A stretch of DNA of 64,000 nucleotides, from positions 1 through 64,000 of the forward strand of contig NZ_JALFLA010000011.1 of the NCBI RefSeq assembly GCF_022775115.1, read 5' to 3'. Within the stretch, counting starts at the first letter, position 1. Each line of letters opens with the position of its first letter. Below are positions 27,749-37,391 of this stretch, in pieces. Both the position numbers and the translations under genes were made by a program. The notes beneath the pieces were generated by a model. The model did not search any database. It had not been told where the DNA came from and worked only from the letters and a program-made list of their open reading frames with translations. This stretch comes from Agathobaculum sp. GTDB taxonomy: Bacteria > Bacillota > Clostridia > Oscillospirales > Butyricicoccaceae.

Positions 27749-30700
27749 TCGCTCACCTCCAGAACGATCTCAGGCAGCTCGTGGCCTCCCGGCGTATGCG
27801 TCCAGAGCGTTTCGGCTGTCACACGTTGGCTGTCAGGAGACGTTGGATCATCCGTGCGCGAGAACTCAGCCTTGATGCGGCTGGGCAGCAGATTCTCACC
27901 ATCACAGTGAGTCTCTCCCTGCAGCTCGGCCTCATGTTGTACGTTCGGCACAAAGATGAAGAGGCCGTCGCTGATATCGCTTACCTGCTGATCCTCCGGT
28001 ATCTCGGCCAACAGCAGGGTATAACCGTCAAGGTAGCGCTGCTCACTCGTGGTTTCGCCATCGACCGATGTCTTCGTGAAGTCGCCCTTGACCTTTATCG
28101 TGCCGTAAACCGGATCACCGCGATAGGTGCCCGTGATGATGAGCGTGCCTGCCGGAATGACATCATCGGCCCCATCGCCGTAGCGATACTCTGCGGACAG
28201 GCGGCCAACACCGCCCTCCTCCAGCAGCGCAACGTCATCTCCCGCGTAGCTGATGAGCGCAATGGCACTAGCCTCCATGCTCTCCGGTACACCGGTGATT
28301 GTTACAACCTTAGCGTCATATGTCCAGATGCGCGTATCCACGCTGGTCGTACCCGGCTTGTTAAAGTAGGTCAGGTAGCTGTCTTGGTCATCAACCGCCT
28401 GATTGCCCTGATCGAATGCACCTGCGCGTGCGGTGTGCTCTACACCCTCGCCGTCGGTCACGGTAACGGTAAAGTCGCCGCTTGTGGGACGGTCGACCCC
28501 GCTCAGCCTAATGCCGGAAACCGCAGTTTCCTCCTGCAACGTCAGCGTAACGGTCGTGCCCTCGCGCGTCAGCGTGTAGGTGTCGGCAGGCACGGTCTTA
28601 TCATAGGCCACGCGCACCTCGGCTGTATCGGCGCTTGCAATCTGGTTGCCCAGCGTGTCATAGGCCACGACCTCATATGTGTAGGTGCGGTGGTTGGCCG
28701 AGGAAATCACGTCTGTATAGGTAGTCTCGCTTGTAAACGCAATGGATTTGCCACCCCGGCGGATCTCATAGCCCTGCACATTGCCTGTGATGCTCGGTGC
28801 AATGGTCACTTCGATCTGATTATCGCCGGTCAGTACGGCGTCGGCCGTCAGGCTGCCGGAGGCCGGCTGCACGTTCGCCAGACGATCCCGGCGGCTCTGG
28901 TCGTTCAAATACCAGATGGCACGAGACTCTGCAGGGTACGCGGCAAGCTTTTGCTTGGTCTCCTCGCTCAGCCGCATACCCCAGCGGGTCAGGAATTCGG
29001 TCAGGTCTGCATCTGCCGTCTCCGCCGCGACAAGCGCGAAGCGGTCGTCGCTTGACTCAGCAGTCACCGCGCCCGACTTCCAGAGCTTGAAGAAGCGGTT
29101 ATAGAAGTCAAGCGGCTTGTCTGCTTCATCATAGGCCAAATGCAGCTGCCAGTACAGACCAAGCTGTACAAATACATTGTTGGACATGCCCGGCTGCGCC
29201 TCAGCCACGCGCGTGAAAATCTGGTCGTAGCCACTTTCCAAACGAGAGGGCAGCGTGTTCTGCTGTCCATCGTAGGTCTGGATCATCAGCGCGTACAGGT
29301 TGTTGGTGATTTCAGCCTTACCAAGCTTATCCATGTTGTGGCCGACCTCGTGCGCGATACCCCAACCAAACAGCCGGTTGGCCGTCGCACCAGCCTCCAT
29401 TGTTTCGACCGGCTTGCCGACAACCATGCCGCCGCACGAGCCAAAGCCAATGCCGATATGGCTGCCCGCAGCGTACATGAACGCTCCGGCAAACATTTGC
29501 ATATACCGCACGTTCTGACGGCTCTGCATATCGCCCTTTTCGAGCGTATTGTCAATGCCCTGCGTGGTGTTTGCGATGTGCATGAGCTGCTCCCACGCCA
29601 GTGTGTTCTGGTACAGCGTCTCGACGCGCTCTGCGCTGGTTTGACCGCTGTTATCCTGCACCGAGGTAGCCGGGATGGACAGCAGTACCGTCGGCATCGA
29701 GATCTCGGTAACGTTCAGACAGTTGGTCTCACGGCCATTTGCGCCGATCTTGGCCGTATAAGCGGCCAGTTCGTCCACATAAGCGTTGATTGCCGCACGG
29801 CGCGCATCCTCGTGCATCTTATACCAGCCGCCTAGCTCAAGCACCGGGATGTCGGTCGCACCGCGCACATGCAGCTTGATGCCCTCGGGCGCTGCTCCGT
29901 CGTAGCTCAGGTACAGGCTGCCGCCGCGCGGTGTATTCTGGCCGCCAATACGCGGCACGGTCAGAACATTCCGTCCGTTTTCCAGCCTGCCCAGTTCAGC
30001 CTTCCATGCGGAAGCCTCCGCATTATACTGCGTCGCGTAGGCCATGACGCGCTCGCCGTCCGGGATACCCGAGACGTAGACGACCACCTGATCGCCCGCC
30101 TTGGCTGCCACGCCCAGCGGCTGCAAATCACTGCCGCTCTGGCCGTACTTTTGCTGATCGGCGGCTGTACTGCGCGAAGCAATGCCATCGAGCAGCACGC
30201 CGCTGCTCTGACCGGTAAGCAGCTCACGCGCAAGCGCCAGTTCATCAGCCATCACAGTGGGATAGAGATAATACTCCCTCTCGTCGCTGTTCAGACGCGC
30301 CTCGAGCGCGTCGATCTGCGCTTCATTGACACCGGCAGCCAGCGTCGTGTGCAGCCCATCGGCAAACAGCGCGTCGATCTGCGCCTGCAAATCATTGGCC
30401 GGATCGTATTGCAGGAATAACAGCTCGGACAGGCTGACCGCAGAATAACCCACCTGCTCGATCGTAACCGCGATCTGGGTGACACCGGTCACCGGCTCGA
30501 AGGGCAGCACGGCAAAACCGGTTGCAGACGGATTGCCCTTGACGCTCTTCCATGTCACCGCGCTGCTGCTGCCGCCGCGCGCCGGGTCAGGTACCAGCAT
30601 GGTGCCTGCGCCGTTCAGATCGTCACCCTCGCGCCACACGGTCACGGTGTACACGCGCAGGTTGCTGCGGTAGCTGCCATCCAGCCGCGGCACCCAAATC

Positions 30701-32622
30701 ACGCTGCTCAGATCCTGCGGCTCCTTAAAGGTGGCAATGACCTTCTTGCTGAGTGTAAAGTTGCCGTCCCCGTAGGACTGGCTCGTCCAATGGGTCGAAT
30801 AGTCTCCGTCAGCCATCCAAGCAGGCTGGAAGCCTGTGCCCGCGTGCTCACGCCCGGAATAGCTGTTGGGAACTTCCAGTCTGATGCTGTCGATCACTGT
30901 GTGGTCGAGGACACCACGGGCCGGAATGCCTGCCGGGCGCTCATACAGCACCACCTTGGGCGTACCGGTCGATATCTTTGACGGCGCGCTCTTGCCGATA
31001 TCGTTGCCTGCAACAACATAGACTTGATAGGTCGTACCACCCACAAGGCCGGTGATCACTGCACTCGTTCCGGCTTGCTGCTGACCGAACTGTGTAAAGC
31101 TCGTGCTGCCCTGCTCGGCATAGTAAATCTCGTAATAGGTCGCACCCTCGGTTTTTTTCCACGACAAGGCCAGCGAAGCATCCTGCTCGGTGATCACCAG
31201 CATATCCGGCGCGGGCGGCGCAGATGCGGGACGCGGCGTAGCCGAGATGGGATCGGAGGGCATACCCTGCCAGCTGCCGTCAACCGGGGTCACGGTAAAG
31301 AAATACTGCGTAAGGTTTTCCAGCCCCGTGATTTCTGCTGTGGAAACAGCAACCGTACGCTCCTGCTTATCCGCGCTGCCGTCCTCCCAGTACTCAACCT
31401 TATAACCGCTTACATTGGGCAATTCACCCCACTTAAGCGTTACTTTCTCGTCACCCTCCACAGCCTGCAGGCCGCGCACCCGATTATAGAGCTGCACCGG
31501 ATTTTCAGGCACGATATCCTTGAGGAATTGGATGGATTCGATTGCGACATAGCCGGACTCTGTCATATTGACCGAAATGGTGATCTTCTTGACCGGTACA
31601 CGTTTGCCCAAATCAATCTTGACCACGCTGACGCCCGGTGTGCGGCCGGTGGCATGCAAGCCCTCGGGCATATTTTGGTCGAAGGCGATCGTCTCGGTGC
31701 TGCCATCCTCATATGCAACAGTCACCTCGCCCGAAGCGATCTCGCCCGCGCCCACGGGCGTGGCCAGCTCCAGCTGCTGCATCTCGACCGAACCGCTGAA
31801 CGCGATCGGCAGATCAATTTTATCCGCGCTCGACCGCACAACGACCGGCTGATTCTGCGCGATCACATCAGCAAGCGAAGCCGCCTGATCGTTTGCGGCG
31901 CTTACCACCTCAATCCCAGCCGCGGTCAGCGCGCGATCCATTTCTTCCGCTTGGAGCGGCGGTGCCAGCAGCGCGGTATCAAGCACCTGCGCTTCACCCT
32001 CGGCCTTCAAATGGCGCCCGATGTATGACAAATCAATGATATCGACCACGCCGTCGCCGTTCAGGTCATAGCGGTCATCCGTGCTGCCCAGTGCAGCCGA
32101 GAGCGCGGTTCGGTCAGCCTCATCCACTTGATTGTCGCCGTTGACATCACCGAGTGTGAAGGTCTGGTCGCCCGTGCCCAAAATAACATGCTGCGCGTAG
32201 CCGCTTAGCTCGATCTGCTGCTCATAAGTACAGTAGCCCTCTCCCGTGAAGCGCAGCGTGTAGGTTCCCTGCGGCAGCTGAGCAACCTTCAAATCAATAT
32301 ACCCCGGCCATACGCCGCCCCCCAAGTCACCGCCATCCGCATTGCGCAGCGCGACCGCCACGGGATATCCTCCACTGAGCTGGGTCTCCTGCTGGCTATC
32401 CAGCGGCACGATGCCCAGACTGTTTCCGCCTTGCAGCAGCTCGGCCTGCACCTTGTGCTTACCCAATGCGGCAAGGCTTTGTGCATAGTCGATACGCACT
32501 GTGGCTGAAATACCACCTCTAACCGATGTTTGCTGCTGTGGCCCTGCTGCCAACGCAGTCACGGGGGTCGTCAGAAGCAATGATGCTGCCAGCAGCGCGC
32601 TGATACCGCGCCTGTAATACAT
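27745..32622 (-). CDS. Large secreted M60-like (enhancin-type) peptidase with dockerin, Fn3 and CBM32/discoidin-like domains
   Basis: GWGIAHEVGHNMDKLGKAE (HExxH, then E after 8 residues); dockerin LGDVNGDNQVDEADRTAL...YDLNGDGVVDIIDLSYIGRHL; Fn3-like VSGYKVEYWEDG and ATYYEIYYAEQG; discoidin-like VPVKKITISVNMTESGYVAIESIQFL. Confidence 0.85.
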   Translation of the reverse strand: MYYRRGISALLAASLLLTTPVTALAAGPQQQTSVRGGISATVRIDYAQSLAALGKHKVQAELLQGGNSLGIVPLDSQQETQLSGGYPVAVALRNADGGDLGGGVWPGYIDLKVAQLPQGTYTLRFTGEGYCTYEQQIELSGYAQHVILGTGDQTFTLGDVNGDNQVDEADRTALSAALGSTDDRYDLNGDGVVDIIDLSYIGRHLKAEGEAQVLDTALLAPPLQAEEMDRALTAAGIEVVSAANDQAASLADVIAQNQPVVVRSSADKIDLPIAFSGSVEMQQLELATPVGAGEIASGEVTVAYEDGSTETIAFDQNMPEGLHATGRTPGVSVVKIDLGKRVPVKKITISVNMTESGYVAIESIQFLKDIVPENPVQLYNRVRGLQAVEGDEKVTLKWGELPNVSGYKVEYWEDGSADKQERTVAVSTAEITGLENLTQYFFTVTPVDGSWQGMPSDPISATPRPASAPPAPDMLVITEQDASLALSWKKTEGATYYEIYYAEQGSTSFTQFGQQQAGTSAVITGLVGGTTYQVYVVAGNDIGKSAPSKISTGTPKVVLYERPAGIPARGVLDHTVIDSIRLEVPNSYSGREHAGTGFQPAWMADGDYSTHWTSQSYGDGNFTLSKKVIATFKEPQDLSSVIWVPRLDGSYRSNLRVYTVTVWREGDDLNGAGTMLVPDPARGGSSSAVTWKSVKGNPSATGFAVLPFEPVTGVTQIAVTIEQVGYSAVSLSELLFLQYDPANDLQAQIDALFADGLHTTLAAGVNEAQIDALEARLNSDEREYYLYPTVMADELALARELLTGQSSGVLLDGIASRSTAADQQKYGQSGSDLQPLGVAAKAGDQVVVYVSGIPDGERVMAYATQYNAEASAWKAELGRLENGRNVLTVPRIGGQNTPRGGSLYLSYDGAAPEGIKLHVRGATDIPVLELGGWYKMHEDARRAAINAYVDELAAYTAKIGANGRETNCLNVTEISMPTVLLSIPATSVQDNSGQTSAERVETLYQNTLAWEQLMHIANTTQGIDNTLEKGDMQSRQNVRYMQMFAGAFMYAAGSHIGIGFGSCGGMVVGKPVETMEAGATANRLFGWGIAHEVGHNMDKLGKAEITNNLYALMIQTYDGQQNTLPSRLESGYDQIFTRVAEAQPGMSNNVFVQLGLYWQLHLAYDEADKPLDFYNRFFKLWKSGAVTAESSDDRFALVAAETADADLTEFLTRWGMRLSEETKQKLAAYPAESRAIWYLNDQSRRDRLANVQPASGSLTADAVLTGDNQIEVTIAPSITGNVQGYEIRRGGKSIAFTSETTYTDVISSANHRTYTYEVVAYDTLGNQIASADTAEVRVAYDKTVPADTYTLTREGTTVTLTLQEETAVSGIRLSGVDRPTSGDFTVTVTDGEGVEHTARAGAFDQGNQAVDDQDSYLTYFNKPGTTSVDTRIWTYDAKVVTITGVPESMEASAIALISYAGDDVALLEEGGVGRLSAEYRYGDGADDVIPAGTLIITGTYRGDPVYGTIKVKGDFTKTSVDGETTSEQRYLDGYTLLLAEIPEDQQVSDISDGLFIFVPNVQHEAELQGETHCDGENLLPSRIKAEFSRTDDPTSPDSQRVTAETLWTHTPGGHELPEIVLEVSE

Positions 32623-32905
32623 GATGTCATCCTCCTACAATAAAATTACGGTTAAAGGCGCAGCAGCCGGCCGCGTCTTTTTCCATCCTGCTGCGAAAGC
32701 TGCTCGCATGAACGGCCGACAGGTGTCACCCCGGACTGACGTGCCCGCAGAAGCGCTCATCTGCCGCCTCTCCCATTTACAGCCTTCGATTTGCGCAAGC
32801 ATTGCGTGGATTTTCATTTTATCGCTTGGTTTCCAGCAACTGCTATTTGCATACATAGTATATCATATTAGATAATAAAATGGAATAAAAATATTATTAT
32901 ACTAA

Positions 32906-33601
<696 letters not shown>

Positions 33602-33624
33602 GCGGCTGACAGCAGCTTTTTACC

Positions 33625-33660
33625 AAAAACGCAAGGGCAAATATTTGCCCTTGCGTTTTT
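33625..33660 (+). terminator. Terminator, perfect 36-nt palindrome
   Basis: AAAAACGCAAGGGCAAATATTTGCCCTTGCGTTTTT followed by more T. Confidence 0.85.
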
Positions 33661-33795
33661 TTGCGTTTGCGCTATTCTAATATTCGCTTACCTTTCCCGT
33701 TTGATGAAAAAACGGGCGCGGCCACACAGCGCGCGTATCCGCACGGGTCAGCGGAGACGCGCACGCCGCCCCACGGTGACAAAAAGGAGGTTTTC

Positions 33796-34578
33796 ATGGG
33801 ATTCAGCGAGCATAAGCTCACAGCCTTTGACAAGCAGATCATCAACCTGCCCGACCAACCCAAAATGACGCCCGGCGAGCTGAAGCGGTATTTCGACTCC
33901 TCGCCCGAGCAGCTGCGGCAGGCGCACAACAACCTTTGCGATGCCTTCGCGCAAGCGGACGCGGCGGCAAACCTTGGCTTTACGCCCTCGGCGGGCGTGC
34001 CTGCCGGCACAGTGCAGGCAGCGGTCGAAAACGTGCAGAAGCAGGTCAGCGCGGCCGTGCTGGGCAGCATACCGAGCGGCTCTGTCACGGGTGATAAGCT
34101 CGCGCAGGACGTGCGCGACCGCCTGACCGCCATCGAGACTGCCGCCGCAAACGAAACCGCCGCCCGCACGCAGACCGACACCGCCGAAGCCACTGCCCGC
34201 CAATCAGCCGATGCCGCCGAGGCCGCCGCCCGCCAATCAGCCGACGCCGCGATGAACAGCCAGATACTCAACCTGACCAACGCCAAGTGCGAGGTATGCG
34301 TTGGCACTTACAAGGGCGACGGCACGCAAAACCGCTTCATTTACCTTGCCAAAACGCCAAAAATGGTGTTTGTCTGCACATCATTTGGCATGGTTTATCA
34401 CAATAGCAGAATTTATGGGGGGCTTGCGGTTACCGGCGCGCCGCTTACAGTGTACAACGATACATATAACGCGGTCGAAATCGTGCCTAACGGTTTTACC
34501 GTTACCAATGGCGGCAACACCTACAACCTGCAAACCAATGCCCCTGCCTATACCTACCACTATGTAGCCATTGTGTAG
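33796..34578 (+). CDS. Phage tail fibre-like protein
   Basis: Ala/Asp-rich coiled repeat TAEATARQSADAAEAAARQSADAA; CVGTYKGDGTQNRFIYLAKTPKMVFVCTSFGMVY...YGGLAVTGAPL C-terminal domain; ATG after AAGGAGG. Confidence 0.6.
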   Translation: MGFSEHKLTAFDKQIINLPDQPKMTPGELKRYFDSSPEQLRQAHNNLCDAFAQADAAANLGFTPSAGVPAGTVQAAVENVQKQVSAAVLGSIPSGSVTGDKLAQDVRDRLTAIETAAANETAARTQTDTAEATARQSADAAEAAARQSADAAMNSQILNLTNAKCEVCVGTYKGDGTQNRFIYLAKTPKMVFVCTSFGMVYHNSRIYGGLAVTGAPLTVYNDTYNAVEIVPNGFTVTNGGNTYNLQTNAPAYTYHYVAIV

Positions 34579-34581
34579 CGC

Positions 34582-34636
34582 AAAAAACCCCCGGACAAAT
34601 GTCCGGGGGTTTTCCCATATCCGAAACCGGATATGG
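34582..34636. terminator. Tandem hairpins, convergent/bidirectional terminator
   Basis: AAAAAACCCCCGGACAAATGTCCGGGGGTTTT followed by CCATATCCG-aaac-CGGATATGG-TTTT. Confidence 0.8.
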
Positions 34637-34649
34637 TTTTGCGGATGAT

Positions 34650-37199
34650 TTAGGCCAGCTGATTGTTCTCGGAATCGATAACAATCGCAACAACCTTGTT
34701 GGCATCGTCGCCAGTGCCCAGACGGAACATGATGTTCGGGATGCGGGCAGTGCCAGCGGCATTGTAGCCAGCCTCAACGATGCTGCCGATGGAAGCGCCA
34801 GCAACGCCGTTGTTGTTCTTGTCATCAACCGTCAGAACGACAACGTCCTTGGACAGGGTGTAGGTATTGGTCGTCTTGCCATCCTTATCCTGAACCTTGA
34901 TCTCGCCCTCAGCCTTGCCGTCGAAGCCAAGCACAGAAGCCTCGAAGGAAGTGGTCGAAACGGTATCGATGAACTTGCCGTTCACCTTGTAGGAAACCAG
35001 ATCGCCGGACTTGACCGAAGCGCCAGTCGAGGTAGCATCAACATACAGGGTAACAACCTCGGTGCCGTTCCAAACGTCGATAGCAGCCTTGCTCTCGCCG
35101 TCAACGGTAGCGGTGTACTCGTTCTTGGTCGCGTAAGCGTACAGGGTGTCCTTAGAGCCCGGAACATTGTCATTATCAGTGGTTACCAGAGCGGCTACCT
35201 TGATGTAGTCAATGCCGTTGGAGGCCTTGGTCAGGTAAGAGCCAGTGAAGTTGAGCGCAACAGACTTGCTCCAATCCTTGACCTGCTTGCCGGTCAGAAT
35301 CTTGGTCTCCTTGCCGGTCTTAACGAAGACAACAGCATCCTCGTTGATGGAAACGCCGTTGATCTTGGAGTCGTAGTAAACGCTGTTGATGGAAGTGCTC
35401 GGATCGCGATCCGTGCCAGCGTCCACATAGCTGTCGTTGCCAGCCAGATTGCCGGTGCCTACCTTCTTGATGTCGTAGGTGCCGTCGCTCAGCTTGGTGT
35501 AGGTGACCATCTTGCCGTTGTAGTCATTCGCATTCAGACCTACGCTGAACTTGGAGCCGGCAACCTTGGATACCTTGATCTCGCCGAGGTCGGTGCCGTC
35601 AGCCAGATACAGACGAGCCTTCTGAGTTACGTTTTTGTCGCCGCCCAGCGTCGGGTTCTCAGCATCACCCTTCATCTCAGCGACAAACGCGATGTTCTGC
35701 ACGCTCGCCTGAGTCTCCTCAGCGAACAGGATGGTGTTGCCAACGATGACCAGGTCATAGGTGGTGTTGGTCTGAGCAGAGACATAGCTGCCATTCACAT
35801 AGGCCAGCTTGTACCAGGTGCCATCAACACGTGCCTCGCCGGTGCGCTCGCCGTCAACCTTAGCGTTGATTACGTCCAGCTTGGTAACGTGAGAGCCGCC
35901 CTCGGCAACGTTAGCGCTGTCGACAACGCAAACGTAGTCGTTCTTGGCGATACCGTCATAGATGGTGTCGTCCGCGAACTTCTTGGTGCCAACGCCATTG
36001 TCGATGGTAACGGAAGTGGTGGTAACAGAGGTCACCTTGCCAATCTTAACCGGGGTGTAAACCGCGGTATCAGCCTTGCCGTCGCCGTTGTTGTCGATCA
36101 GCTTGATCGGAGCCGCTGCGTTGTTGCGGGTGCGGGCAACGCCGCTCACGTTAGTTACCAGACCCGCCAGATTCTGCAGCGCAACCGCGCTGGAATCCTT
36201 GTTAACGGTGTAGATCATGTTGGTGGCGGTGGTGCCGTTGAGCTTGTACTCGGTGCCGGCCAGCTTGATCTTATCAGTGCTGCCGTTAACAGAGTCGAGC
36301 TGGCCAACATAGCCGGTCGCCAGAACCTTGGAGTCCTCAGATGCGTAAACGCCGTAAACAGAGTTCTTGTCGGTGTTGTTGCCGGCCTTCTGCAGAACCT
36401 TGATTTCCTGACCGATCAGGCTGGACATATCAAGCGGAACCTTGTTGAACTCGCCCTTGCTGGTCTTGATGCTGTAGTAATCCTTGCCGTCAACCTTGGT
36501 TACGGAGTACAGCTGGCCAGCGTCAACCTTGCGCAGGTCCATGAACTTCTCGCCAACGGTCGGATTCTGGCTGTTGTCGTAGCCGTACTTGGTGTACTCG
36601 CCATCACGCAGAGCAACGGTGGTCGCAAAGATGGTGTTGTACATCAGCTGCGCCGCGAACTGACGCGGAGCGGGGCCGGTGGTACCGCTGGTAACGTCCT
36701 TCAGCAGGCCGTGCTCGTCAGCCAGAGCGATGGTCTTCTGGCCCCAAGTAGCGCCAACCAGACCAGCGCGCTCTGCATTGTAACCGAGGGTTACGAGCAG
36801 CATCTTAGCAGCTTCCTGGGTGGTAACAGTAGCATCGGGGTCAAACTTGGTAGCAGACTTACCGGCGATGATGCCCAGGGACTGGCAGTACTTGATGTAG
36901 CCGCGCGCCCAGTGGCCGTTGATGTCGGTAAAGGTGGTCTTGTCCTCGTTGTAAGCCGAAGCGTCGGACTTGCCGGTGCGGATGGTGTAGATCATCTTCG
37001 CCATCTCCGCACGAGTTACGGTAGCGTCGGGACGGAAAGAGCCATCGGGATAGCCCTCGAGAACGCCCAGCGCAACCAGAGTATCCACGGCGTCAGCGGT
37101 CTTGATGTCCGCCGCATCCGTGAATGCTGCACCGGCAAACATGGTGAACGCGCAAGCGAACGCCAGTACCAGTGCAAGAACCTTCTTGAGATTCTTCAT
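34650..37199 (-). CDS. SLH-domain S-layer protein
   Basis: Signal peptide MKNLKKVLALVLAFACAFTMFAGAAF; SLH repeats VDTLVALGVLEGYPDGSFRPDATVTRAEMAKMIY and TFTDINGHWARGYIKYCQSLGIIAGKSATKFDPDATVTTQEAAKML; strong codon bias; AAGGAGG ribosome-binding site. Confidence 0.88.
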   Translation of the reverse strand: MKNLKKVLALVLAFACAFTMFAGAAFTDAADIKTADAVDTLVALGVLEGYPDGSFRPDATVTRAEMAKMIYTIRTGKSDASAYNEDKTTFTDINGHWARGYIKYCQSLGIIAGKSATKFDPDATVTTQEAAKMLLVTLGYNAERAGLVGATWGQKTIALADEHGLLKDVTSGTTGPAPRQFAAQLMYNTIFATTVALRDGEYTKYGYDNSQNPTVGEKFMDLRKVDAGQLYSVTKVDGKDYYSIKTSKGEFNKVPLDMSSLIGQEIKVLQKAGNNTDKNSVYGVYASEDSKVLATGYVGQLDSVNGSTDKIKLAGTEYKLNGTTATNMIYTVNKDSSAVALQNLAGLVTNVSGVARTRNNAAAPIKLIDNNGDGKADTAVYTPVKIGKVTSVTTTSVTIDNGVGTKKFADDTIYDGIAKNDYVCVVDSANVAEGGSHVTKLDVINAKVDGERTGEARVDGTWYKLAYVNGSYVSAQTNTTYDLVIVGNTILFAEETQASVQNIAFVAEMKGDAENPTLGGDKNVTQKARLYLADGTDLGEIKVSKVAGSKFSVGLNANDYNGKMVTYTKLSDGTYDIKKVGTGNLAGNDSYVDAGTDRDPSTSINSVYYDSKINGVSINEDAVVFVKTGKETKILTGKQVKDWSKSVALNFTGSYLTKASNGIDYIKVAALVTTDNDNVPGSKDTLYAYATKNEYTATVDGESKAAIDVWNGTEVVTLYVDATSTGASVKSGDLVSYKVNGKFIDTVSTTSFEASVLGFDGKAEGEIKVQDKDGKTTNTYTLSKDVVVLTVDDKNNNGVAGASIGSIVEAGYNAAGTARIPNIMFRLGTGDDANKVVAIVIDSENNQLA

Positions 37200-37326
37200 G
37201 GGGTGTTTTCCTCCTTTTGATTTTCGGGCAGTGCCCTTTTTACGGTTTCAATCATAACACGGCTTTGTTTTTCCGTCAAGGCAAAGACCGATTCCGTAAC
37301 ACAGGTGTAATATTGCGTGAAATATT

Positions 37327-37359
37327 TAGGCGGCGTGCCAAACGTACACGCCGCCTAAA
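37327..37359 (-). terminator. Terminator downstream of the O-antigen ligase-like gene
   Basis: Minus strand TTAGGCGGCGTG-tacgtttgg-CACGCCGCCTAA then ATATTT. Confidence 0.6.
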
Positions 37360-37391
37360 GCCCGGTTGTTGTATGCTTCGCCGAGAGAGGG

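Noticed and set aside
27571-29055. 494-aa plus ORF and other long plus ORFs over 27.5-32 kb
   Set aside because: Antisense shadows in GC-rich coding DNA of the M60-like gene; no plausible domains
34599-37220. 873-aa plus-strand ORF opposite the S-layer gene
   Set aside because: Fully antisense to the SLH protein; explained by extreme codon bias that avoids antisense stop codons
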